Below the pieces are notes generated by a model that worked only from the letters and a program-made list of their open reading frames with translations, had not been told where the DNA came from and made no database searches. The position numbers and the translations under genes are program-made. From contig DUDC01000076.1 of assembly GCA_012959465.1 (NCBI GenBank), positions 1 through 33,634 on the forward strand: a DNA stretch of 33,634 bases. The letters are read 5' to 3'. Shown in pieces: positions 24,882-32,592 of the stretch (its first letter is position 1; the number at the start of each line of letters is the position of its first letter). The stretch is from Planctomycetaceae bacterium (GTDB lineage Bacteria > Planctomycetota > Planctomycetia > Pirellulales > Pirellulaceae).

Positions 24882-26273
24882 ATGAACAGTCGACAACTTC
24901 AAAAGTTGGGTGTCCCAGAATCGTGTGTCAAACAGGCGATCACGGCGATCCAACAAGCGACCGGTAGCACTCGGATTCGCGGCAAAGATCTTCGCCAGAA
25001 GATTCTCGACGTATTGGCGGCGCCCGACACATTCCAGGGAGATTCCGCGTTTGGTCCGCTGGCGGCTGTGATCATCGAAGATCGTGATTATTCACCGCCC
25101 ACGCCCGTGCCCTACCGCACTTGGGGCGAAGAGGGGATCGACACGGGTTCGCATCGTCAGATGCAGCAGGCCTGCTCACTGCCCATTTCCGTGGCGGGAG
25201 CGTTGATGGCCGATGCGCATATCGGCTATGGCCTACCAATTGGCGGTGTGCTGGCGTGTGAAGATGCCGTCATTCCCTACGCGGTCGGCGTCGATATTGC
25301 CTGTCGAATGAAGTTGTCGGTCCTCGACACGTCCGTCGATTCGCTCAACAGCGAATTCGCTCGGTACCAAGATTCGCTGGAACGCGGCACACGATTCGGG
25401 GTCGGAGTCGAATACAAGAAGCGCCAGTCCCATGACGTTATGGACCTCGACTGGAGCGTCTCGAAGATCACTCGTCAAAGAAAAGACAAGGCATGGAAAC
25501 AACTTGGCACTTCCGGTTCGGGCAATCACTTTGTCGAATACGGAGTATTGAGACTGCGAGACCGTGACGATGAGCTGAACCTGGACCGAGGCGAATACGT
25601 TGCCCTTTTAAGCCACAGCGGTAGTCGAGGAGTTGGCGCTGCCGTCTGTTCGACATACAGCGCCATCGCTCAATCCCGTCTGCCCGCCCGTTATATGGAC
25701 GTGGGTCGATTGGCTTGGTTGGAGATGAAGACCGAAGCTGGCCAAGAGTACTGGGAGGCAATGAACCTGATGGGCGAATACGCCGCTGCAAACCATGCGG
25801 TGATTCACCGATTGGTCTCGAAACTACTGGGAGCCGAGATTATTGCCGGCGTCGAGAACCACCACAATTTTGCCTGGAAGGAGACCCACGACGGCAAGGA
25901 GGTGATTGTGCACCGCAAAGGAGCCACCCCTGCGGGCCTCGGTGATTTGGGTGTGATCCCCGGCTCCATGGCCGATCCGGCGTTCATTGTCCGCGGCAAA
26001 GGACACTCGGAATCGCTGGATTCGGCATCTCACGGCGCCGGACGGCGAATGTCACGGAAAAAGGCGAAAGATATGTACAATTTCAAAGCCGTTCGTGAAG
26101 ATCTTCGACGCAGAGGTGTCCACGTCCTGTCGGCCGGAGCGGATGAGGTTCCGGGTGTTTACAAGAACATCCACGATGTGATGGATCGCCAACGTGACTT
26201 GGTCGACGTGGTCGCTCAATTCGATCCCAAAATCGTCAAGATGTGTGGCGACGGAAGCCGCGCCGAAGATTAA
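24882..26273 (+). CDS. rtcB: RtcB-family RNA ligase
   Basis: A 463-residue RtcB-family protein. RtcB joins RNA 3'-phosphate or 2',3'-cyclic phosphate ends to 5'-OH ends using GTP and Mn2+. Family motifs in order: DAHIGYGLPIGGVLA, GVDIACRM (Asp138 and Cys141, Mn2+ ligands), GTSGSGNHFVE, SHSGSRGVG, HNFAWKE, HRKGATPA, GSMADPAFIV and SASHGAGRRMSR, where His384 is the residue that becomes guanylylated. The Cys motif is CRM where many RtcB proteins have CG. The ATG at 24882 is chosen because the upstream 54 in-frame residues look non-coding. No archease, RtcA or RtcR gene is adjacent, and no PrfH-like gene is seen. Likely cytoplasmic, in RNA repair or tRNA splicing; the physiological substrate is unknown. 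Confidence 0.9.
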   Translation: MNSRQLQKLGVPESCVKQAITAIQQATGSTRIRGKDLRQKILDVLAAPDTFQGDSAFGPLAAVIIEDRDYSPPTPVPYRTWGEEGIDTGSHRQMQQACSLPISVAGALMADAHIGYGLPIGGVLACEDAVIPYAVGVDIACRMKLSVLDTSVDSLNSEFARYQDSLERGTRFGVGVEYKKRQSHDVMDLDWSVSKITRQRKDKAWKQLGTSGSGNHFVEYGVLRLRDRDDELNLDRGEYVALLSHSGSRGVGAAVCSTYSAIAQSRLPARYMDVGRLAWLEMKTEAGQEYWEAMNLMGEYAAANHAVIHRLVSKLLGAEIIAGVENHHNFAWKETHDGKEVIVHRKGATPAGLGDLGVIPGSMADPAFIVRGKGHSESLDSASHGAGRRMSRKKAKDMYNFKAVREDLRRRGVHVLSAGADEVPGVYKNIHDVMDRQRDLVDVVAQFDPKIVKMCGDGSRAED

Positions 26274-26298
26274 CGGCGGCGAGTTGTCAGTTCGGTCC

Positions 26299-26384
26299 AA
26301 TGTGTGGCACTGGCTCTGCCAGTGCTGCGAATTCGCTGCATGACAGGTACCAAATCAACACTGGCAAAGCCAGTGCCACACATT
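26299..26384. repeat. Double palindrome, family A (26-bp arms)
   Basis: The left arm (26299-26324) and right arm (26359-26384) are inverted repeats matching at 25 of 26 positions, with a 34-base spacer. Each arm also contains its own perfect 7-bp hairpin (CACTGGC with GCCAGTG around three bases), so the DNA could form a cruciform or two small stems. It lies between the convergent RtcB and isochorismatase-ThuA genes. Partial copies are at 1130-1155 and 3769-3782. It may end both transcripts, but there is no T-run. Confidence 0.7.
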
Positions 26385-26405
26385 CTTTCCCAACGAAAAT
26401 AATTT

Positions 26406-28394
26406 CTAGTCGCTGAAGACAATGTCGCTGCCGGCACCGAACTTTGCTGGCAGAGGCATATTCGACCATTCTTCTCTGTCGCCAATTCGGAACTGCCAAG
26501 TTCCTTCAAGGATCTTCGTGCGACTCTTGGAACGAATCGTTGGCGCCACCGTGAGGCCCGACTCGGTGCGAATAACCAACAAGTTGGCGTCATCAACCAA
26601 CAATGCGTCGGCCGCCGCATCACTGTCCTTGGTGAGCGAGACGCCGTTCAACCAGACGCTAGCGGAGGACGGCACATCAACACTGAAGTCACTGGCCCAC
26701 GGACCGGAGAGGCGAAGTACACATCGGTACCACGCCGTTTCACTATGCGGGCCATCGGGGACGTTGGTGGTTGCCCAATAGCTGTCGCTTTTCTGAAACA
26801 CTTGCTCATTGACTGGAATTCCGTTGGCCCAATAAATCCCCTGGACCAAGAGCCGGATGAACTGTTCATTCTTAAAGTCGTCGACATGTCCCAGCGAGGT
26901 GTAGAACGAGCGGCCGCCATTGTCTCTCAAATAGGTCCACGCAGCGGGCTCAGCCGGTTGTCCGTCGACACTTCCAAGGAGTAAGGTCGTTGTACCCTTT
27001 TCAAGTGGCGAGGTCTTGTAGAGCGATCCGCCCGTGCGAAATGGCCTTTTTTCCATTCCGTTGACGATGGAATGAGGAACCAACATCGCTCGATAAGCCG
27101 ATGCGACAAGTTTGTTGCCATAGTGGTTTGTGTAATTGCCACCGAAGACGTTTGAATCGAATTCCGGCCAGTCGTCCTGGCCAGCACCAGCCCGGTTGTT
27201 TCTCAGGCTGAACGCATGACTGGCTGTTCGAATACCGATCACCGGTTTCCCCTTGGCGACAAACCGCTTCACGACAGCCATTGCCTCGGTTGGCAGTGTT
27301 CGACGGCGGACGGAGACCAGCATTGCGTCGGCTTCGTCGAGGACCTCAATTCCTGGTAACAAGTTGCGTTCTGTTTCGCTGCCCCAGACGTAGCTGACGT
27401 GAAAATCGCGGCCCAAGTACTTCAGCGCCAGCGGCGGCAATGTCTCCGCTGTCTTGTATTCGTCTTCGGCACAGACAATGACCAGGTGTGGTCGATGATC
27501 ATCGTGAAACACAAACGGTGCTCCACCGAGAATCTGATCGCTTGTGATGGTCGGCGCCACATGCCGCTCGATATGGGCAATGATCAGGTCATTTCCGGTG
27601 TAATGACTGACAAAAGGCCAGCGCTTTGGGTTGTACATGGTGTCCGTCATATCCCGCATCAGGACAACATTCTTGCCATTGCGGGCCATCTGCCGCAATC
27701 CAAAGGGTCTCCCTAGCACGCACATGTTGACGTGTACGCCCGTGAGGATGACATTCTTTATCCCTCGATGCTCGAGAATGTTCCACACTTCGTCACCTCG
27801 ATCGCTGATGTAGTCGCGCTCTGCATCAATTTCGATCTGCTTCGATTGAGTCTTCCAGGGTGTGCCCGGATTACGGCCGAGGGCCGACAATTTAACGGCC
27901 CAGCGAGCGTGCTCGGCCGGATCATCGTCTTCGCCACCGTCGGACTGATCGATTGGGTAGACGGCCCGCTCTTCCTCTGGAATGGCCGAACACCACAGTC
28001 CCATATCGGTCGGCAGGTTGTCAGCCAGCGGAGCCTCCAACGCCCTGGTGCGGGCGGAGTGATCCTTGTACGCGGGCATGCAGTCACTTGGCGAGTGAAT
28101 GATGATCGCGCCCCGCCCGCGGGCATGCTTCAAGACTTCGTTTAACCGCGGCGTGAACTGGTTCAGTCGGTGAACGGCGTTCAGACAATGATGAAGATCC
28201 CACACGTCGCAAACGATAATGGCAGTTTCTTCAGGTCGCCATTTCTCTTCCCGCGTCAGGCGGTGGAATCGACCGGATCCACCGGCAACCTCCTGTTGGA
28301 ACCTCACGTGGAATGACCAGTCGTCCGCACAGAGCAAAGAAGCATGCAGACCGAGCATGACCACTCCAAATCGAATCGCAGATCGGATCCACAT
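26406..28394 (-). CDS. Isochorismatase-like and ThuA-like fusion protein
   Basis: A 662-residue exported protein. A hydrophobic N-terminus (FGVVMLGLHASLLCADD) is a likely signal peptide. Residues about 50-285 are an isochorismatase-like cysteine hydrolase: Asp63 in VCDVWD and Cys225 in GVHVNMCVLG are the expected catalytic Asp and Cys. I could not place the canonical Lys: the expected segment reads IDAERDYISD, so activity may be altered. Residues about 295-535 resemble ThuA/trehalose-utilisation (glutamine amidotransferase-like) domains, with HLVIVCAEDEYKT, VIGIRTASHAF, GGNYTNHYGN and FYTSLGHVDDFKNEQF. The C-terminal 120 residues contain a beta-rich region (VPSSASVWLNGVSLTKD) like the carbohydrate-binding jelly-roll of beta-galactosidases. 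It ends the ABC transporter gene cluster, 102 bases after the permease, which suggests a link to the imported sugar. The reaction is unknown. Confidence 0.82.
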   Translation of the reverse strand: MWIRSAIRFGVVMLGLHASLLCADDWSFHVRFQQEVAGGSGRFHRLTREEKWRPEETAIIVCDVWDLHHCLNAVHRLNQFTPRLNEVLKHARGRGAIIIHSPSDCMPAYKDHSARTRALEAPLADNLPTDMGLWCSAIPEEERAVYPIDQSDGGEDDDPAEHARWAVKLSALGRNPGTPWKTQSKQIEIDAERDYISDRGDEVWNILEHRGIKNVILTGVHVNMCVLGRPFGLRQMARNGKNVVLMRDMTDTMYNPKRWPFVSHYTGNDLIIAHIERHVAPTITSDQILGGAPFVFHDDHRPHLVIVCAEDEYKTAETLPPLALKYLGRDFHVSYVWGSETERNLLPGIEVLDEADAMLVSVRRRTLPTEAMAVVKRFVAKGKPVIGIRTASHAFSLRNNRAGAGQDDWPEFDSNVFGGNYTNHYGNKLVASAYRAMLVPHSIVNGMEKRPFRTGGSLYKTSPLEKGTTTLLLGSVDGQPAEPAAWTYLRDNGGRSFYTSLGHVDDFKNEQFIRLLVQGIYWANGIPVNEQVFQKSDSYWATTNVPDGPHSETAWYRCVLRLSGPWASDFSVDVPSSASVWLNGVSLTKDSDAAADALLVDDANLLVIRTESGLTVAPTIRSKSRTKILEGTWQFRIGDREEWSNMPLPAKFGAGSDIVFSD

Positions 28395-28496
28395 GGCGAC
28401 ACTTTCTAGTGAATGAGGTGGAAAACGTATTGGTTGTGAAACCGTGGTCGATTATCGTCTCAGCCGTGCGGAATTGCCAAGCAACATTGCGATTCT

Positions 28497-29843
28497 TTAG
28501 CCCCGTTGGGAAAACAGTCGAGTTAGAATTTCAGGGCGTCGTTTCATTGTGTCAATGAGGACACCAAGCAATAGGACTCCACCCAAGACGATTTTCTGAT
28601 TGAAGGGGTCGACGTTCGTTAAATTCATGCCGTTCTTGATGACGGCAATGATAAAGGCCCCGATTAACGTTCCCAGCACTTTCCCCTGGCCACCCATCAA
28701 CGATGTACCGCCGACAACAACCGCGGCGATTACGTGTAGTTCATACTTGTCACCGAACTTAGGGTCACCCGCTTCTAACTGCGAGGCCAAGACCACTCCA
28801 CCGAGGCCAGCGAGTGCGCCGCAAACGGTGTAGACGGCAAGTAGTGTGCGTTTCACAGGTACACCGGACAAGCGGGCGGCCTCTTCATTTCCGCCAATCG
28901 CGTAAATGTAGCGTCCAAGTACCGTCCTCGACATCAGAATGTGTCCCACCACATAGAGACCCACCATCAGCCACACTGGGTTGGGTACACCCATCAAGCG
29001 ACCTCCACCCAGCGCGAAGAATGATTCTGGCAACTCGGCAATCGATCGACCACTGGAGAGTCGAAATGCTAGACCACTGGCCATCATCATCATCGCCAAT
29101 GTGACAATAAACGGTGGCAATTGAAAAACCGTGACCATCACACCATTGAAGGCGCCGAGTAGACAACAGAGCAGAATGCCGCCGATAACACCTGCTATAA
29201 CGACGGCAGAACTTGCATCGACCCCACCAGACTCTCGTATAAACAGCGCCGAACTCACGGCGGCCAAAGCCACAAGCGACCCGACCGAGAGGTCAATCCC
29301 AGCCGTCACAATCACCATCGTCATTCCGATGGCGATAATCGCATAGATGGCGGTCTGATTGGCGACTCCAATCAAATTGGACGACTTCAGGAAGTCCGCG
29401 CCGTAATATGGTCGCGGCGTGACGCGTGGCGTCATTTTCAATTCTGGAATGCGGTCGTACACAGTCCACCGCGAGGCGACGTCGTTTGCAACAATCAGAT
29501 CGACAGATTGCCCGTCTTCCGAGAGCCGTTCGACCTCGAGACGTACGTCTCGAGGTTCGCCGTTCACCACCGCCACCACGGTGACCCCGTTCGATGCGAG
29601 TCCCTCGCGGGCAGCGCTAGTAAACTCCCGATCTTCCGCCGTGCCACGTGCAACGATCATAACGTGGAGAGGACCTTCCCTCGACTCCTCAACGATTTCA
29701 GCAACCTGTCGACCAGCATCGCTTCCCGTGGGATGCTGTTCTTTGTAGGTGAGGAAACTGAACAGTGACGCCAACACGGCCAGGACGAAGAACATCCCAT
29801 AGTCGGCGAACAGTCGGCTGCGCAGCGAACTCTCATTTGACAT
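28497..29843 (-). CDS. Ribose-type ABC transporter permease with inserted alpha/beta domain
   Basis: A 448-residue inner-membrane permease of the RbsC family. The core from about residue 150 is typical: GVANQTAIYAIIAIGMTMVIVTAGIDLSVGS, AFNGVMVTVFQLPPFIVTLAMMM, GRYIYAIGGNEEAARLSGVPV (the ATPase-contact loop) and GTSLMGGQGKVLGTLIGAFI. RbsC proteins are usually about 320 residues. The extra length is an insertion of about 110 residues after helix 1 (about 14-33). It reads as beta-alpha-beta-alpha-beta (LHVMIVA, SAAREGLASNG, VTVVAVV, VDLIVAN), like half of a periplasmic sugar-binding lobe, and should lie outside the cytoplasmic membrane. The start is ATG 29843; the gene begins 7 bases after the ATPase stop. 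Substrate unknown. Confidence 0.88.
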   Translation of the reverse strand: MSNESSLRSRLFADYGMFFVLAVLASLFSFLTYKEQHPTGSDAGRQVAEIVEESREGPLHVMIVARGTAEDREFTSAAREGLASNGVTVVAVVNGEPRDVRLEVERLSEDGQSVDLIVANDVASRWTVYDRIPELKMTPRVTPRPYYGADFLKSSNLIGVANQTAIYAIIAIGMTMVIVTAGIDLSVGSLVALAAVSSALFIRESGGVDASSAVVIAGVIGGILLCCLLGAFNGVMVTVFQLPPFIVTLAMMMMASGLAFRLSSGRSIAELPESFFALGGGRLMGVPNPVWLMVGLYVVGHILMSRTVLGRYIYAIGGNEEAARLSGVPVKRTLLAVYTVCGALAGLGGVVLASQLEAGDPKFGDKYELHVIAAVVVGGTSLMGGQGKVLGTLIGAFIIAVIKNGMNLTNVDPFNQKIVLGGVLLLGVLIDTMKRRPEILTRLFSQRG

Positions 29844-29850
29844 TTTTTTG

Positions 29851-31353
29851 TTATCCCACCGCCAAGTCCATCAAAGTCTCTTGCGTCGCGTCTCCGACGT
29901 TGTCTACCGTCCCCGTAATACGACCTTCATGCATGACGATAATCCGATCGCTCATGCCGAGCACTTCCGGCAACTCGGAGCTAATCATCATGATAGCTTT
30001 GCCTTGTCGAGCCAATTCGTTCATCAAGGTGTAAATCTCATACTTACCACCAACGTCGACACCACGTGTGGGTTCATCGAAGATGATGACTTCCGAGTTT
30101 TGTTCCAACCACTTTGACAAGACGAGTTTTTGTTGATTACCTCCAGACAGATGGCCCGCGAGTTGATCGGGACTCGATAACCTAATTTTCAACGTGTCGA
30201 CATAGTGTCTAAACCGGTCTCGTTCCTGGCGGTGACGGACCCAACCTAGCGTGGAGAGCATGGCGAGATTCGGCAAAGCAAAGTTAGCAGATGCCGACAG
30301 CCCCAACACCAATCCTTGGTGTTTTCTGTCTTCGGTTAACAGGCAGATTCCTGCGCGAATGGCGTCACCAGGCGAATGCAATTTCAATCGTCTGCCATCC
30401 AGCCATACTTCCCCGCCCTCCATCGGGTCGGCACCAAACACCAGTCGCGCTAACTCGGTGCGTCCGGCGCCGACCAATCCTGTCACGCCGATTATTTCGC
30501 CTCGGGCGATTTCCAATGTTACATCTCGAACACTCGGCTCGCGCCGTAGTTTTTTTAACTGTAGTCGCGTATCGCCGATGCTCACCGAGCGTTTTGGAAA
30601 CTCGTCATCGATCGTCCTGCCAACCATCCATTCAATCATCGTGGAACGTGTTACATCGGATATCAATCGATCGGCCACGTATTTCCCGTCTCGCAAGACC
30701 ATTACGCGGTCTGCGATTCTCGCAATCTCATCAAGGCGGTGGCTAATGTAAATAATGCCAATTCCACGGTCCCGTAGCCGATTTATCACGGCGAATAGTT
30801 TGTCCACCTCCTGAGGTGTGAGTGCTGCCGAGGGTTCGTCCATCACCATAATGCGGACTTCTTGAGAGAGCGCTTTGGCAATTTCGACCATTTGTTGTTG
30901 GGCAATTGAAAGTTGACCACACGGTGCATCAATCGGGATTCGAGCGCCGATCTGCTCAAAAATTTCGCTGGCTCGCTTCCGCTCGGCCGTACGTCGTACG
31001 AAAAGGGATCCCTCCTCTCGACCAAGGAAGATATTCTCCCAGGAAGAAAGTCCAGGTACCAAATTGAATTCTTGGTAGATAACACCCACGCCTGCGGAGA
31101 TCGCCGCGGCCGGAGAGGCCAATGTCACTGGATCACCAGAGATCCGCATCATTCCACGATCCGCGCGATGTGCTCCGGCGAGGATCTTAATCAGCGTGCT
31201 CTTCCCGGCGCCGTTCTCGCCCAACAGCGCCAGCACTTCGCCTTTCTGTAACACCAAATCGACGCCGGACAACGCATGGACTCCGGGGAACGACTTCTGG
31301 ATTCCCTGCATCTCTAACAGCGGTGCGTCAGCGGTCGGTGTCGCAGAATTCAC
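29851..31353 (-). CDS. Ribose-type sugar ABC transporter double ATPase
   Basis: A 500-residue cytoplasmic protein with two ABC domains in tandem, as in RbsA/MglA/XylG. The first (about 9-240) has Walker A GENGAGKST, signature LSIAQQQMVEIAKAL and Walker B VMDEPSAALT. The second (about 255-500) has a degenerate Walker A GLVGAGRTELARL, which lacks the GKS/T lysine as is usual in the second half, then signature LSGGNQQKLVLSKWL and Walker B IFDEPTRGVDVG. It probably energises import by the neighbouring permease. The start is GTG at 31353 (cac on the plus strand), with no strong Shine-Dalgarno sequence. It lies 53 bases downstream of the binding-protein gene and ends 7 bases before the permease gene, so the cluster is an operon. 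Confidence 0.95.
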   Translation of the reverse strand: MNSATPTADAPLLEMQGIQKSFPGVHALSGVDLVLQKGEVLALLGENGAGKSTLIKILAGAHRADRGMMRISGDPVTLASPAAAISAGVGVIYQEFNLVPGLSSWENIFLGREEGSLFVRRTAERKRASEIFEQIGARIPIDAPCGQLSIAQQQMVEIAKALSQEVRIMVMDEPSAALTPQEVDKLFAVINRLRDRGIGIIYISHRLDEIARIADRVMVLRDGKYVADRLISDVTRSTMIEWMVGRTIDDEFPKRSVSIGDTRLQLKKLRREPSVRDVTLEIARGEIIGVTGLVGAGRTELARLVFGADPMEGGEVWLDGRRLKLHSPGDAIRAGICLLTEDRKHQGLVLGLSASANFALPNLAMLSTLGWVRHRQERDRFRHYVDTLKIRLSSPDQLAGHLSGGNQQKLVLSKWLEQNSEVIIFDEPTRGVDVGGKYEIYTLMNELARQGKAIMMISSELPEVLGMSDRIIVMHEGRITGTVDNVGDATQETLMDLAVG

Positions 31354-31406
31354 AGATGTCTGGAGTCCGAAGGAAATGTCGTCAAATGGCCGTTGCGATC
31401 CGGGGC

Positions 31407-32411
31407 TTACTCTTTCTGTTGCAGCGCGGGATCTGCCTCTGCATCCGCTTTGTAATAGAGTTCCGACGGGATCAGAATCTCTGGTTCGACATCGTCACCG
31501 TCGAAGTGCTTGACAATCATCTCAATCGTGATTGCGCCGATCTGATCGGGAAACTGAATAGGATCGCAGACAATCTTCCCTTCCAGAATCGCCTGCTTGC
31601 CAGTAATAAACCCATCAAATCCGATGATGCGAACCTGATCTTCTTTCCCCACGGACTCCAGATACGCGCGCGCGCCCTGTGCCGAGGGATCATTGATCGC
31701 GAAGATTGCGGCGAGATCCTGATTGGCACCCAATGCGTCCTTGGCTGCAGTGAAGCCCTCTTCACGAGCTCCACCTCCGTCCAGGGTGGAAACGATATTG
31801 ATTTGTGGGTTACCGTCCACGGCATTGTGAGCGGCTAGCTTCTCGGTGAAGCCCTTAACGCGAAGTTGGCAGGATTCGGCTTGCGGGAAATGTAAGACCG
31901 CAACATCTCCGCCGGTCTCTTTGAGCATTAGCACCATGGCATCCCCCGCCAGTCTCCCGCCCTGAAGGTTGTCGGTGGCCACATGACAAACGACTTTCGC
32001 GTCCTTACCGTCGTATGCCAGGTCATTCGTAAAGACGGGGATCCCTTTTTCGTTGGCCCGTTTGATTGCCGGTCCAATCGATTTTGAATCGCACGGATTC
32101 AGGATAATTGCGGCCACGCCCTTCACGATGAAGTCATCGATCTGGTCCGCCTGTGTTTTCACATCTCGTTCACCTGATACGACGATCAGTTCGTAGCCGT
32201 GTTTCAATGCTTCTTCGGTCATCGTGTCGGCAATGACCTTGAAGAAAGGGTTCGTCAGTGTGAGCGCTGAATATCCGATCGTGCCTTTGATCGTAACGGA
32301 CTCACCAGTCGAACCAACGTCAGTACCACGCGGGCCCGAACTCTCACCCTTGCCGCATCCCATCCAAACGAGTGAAATCAACAACAATGAACAACAATCG
32401 AGACGCCGCAT
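31407..32411 (-). CDS. Ribose-type sugar-binding lipoprotein
   Basis: A 334-residue periplasmic-binding-protein type 1 family member (RbsB/substrate-binding protein of CUT2 importers). The N-terminus is a signal peptide (RRLDCCSLLLISLVWMGCGKG); Cys19 in a loose lipobox (WMGC) suggests lipid anchoring. The body has IGYSALTLTNPFFKVIAD, VKTQADQIDDFIVKGVAAIILNPCDS, IPVFTNDLAYDG, GGDVAVLHFPQAESCQLRVKGF and VRIIGFDGFITGKQAI, the usual ligand-cleft segments. The ATG at 32411 is preferred because AGGA precedes it by 6 bases; an in-frame TTG at 32537 would add 42 residues with no signal-peptide character. It is the first gene of the ABC operon (binding protein, ATPase, permease, isochorismatase-ThuA). 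The sugar is unknown. Confidence 0.92.
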   Translation of the reverse strand: MRRLDCCSLLLISLVWMGCGKGESSGPRGTDVGSTGESVTIKGTIGYSALTLTNPFFKVIADTMTEEALKHGYELIVVSGERDVKTQADQIDDFIVKGVAAIILNPCDSKSIGPAIKRANEKGIPVFTNDLAYDGKDAKVVCHVATDNLQGGRLAGDAMVLMLKETGGDVAVLHFPQAESCQLRVKGFTEKLAAHNAVDGNPQINIVSTLDGGGAREEGFTAAKDALGANQDLAAIFAINDPSAQGARAYLESVGKEDQVRIIGFDGFITGKQAILEGKIVCDPIQFPDQIGAITIEMIVKHFDGDDVEPEILIPSELYYKADAEADPALQQKE

Positions 32412-32592
32412 TACGATTCCTAACCTGGCTGTGATCGAGGAGCATACGCAGTTCTCCGGAGAACCACCAATCCGCACATTATGCCCCAAATCACAGTGGA
32501 TTGCATCCGTGTTACCAGGCTGGCGCACCATGCGCAACAGGGGACCACCCGACCGGGAGTCTGCCTGCTACTTTGAAGCACCAATGGCGAGG

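Noticed and set aside
26359..26384. On the minus strand the repeat arm contains TGGCAC-N5-TTGC, an exact match to the sigma-54 promoter consensus.
   Set aside because: It is part of an inverted repeat, occurs at the 3' ends of two convergent genes, and has no gene starting downstream within a reasonable distance. The match comes from the repeat sequence itself.
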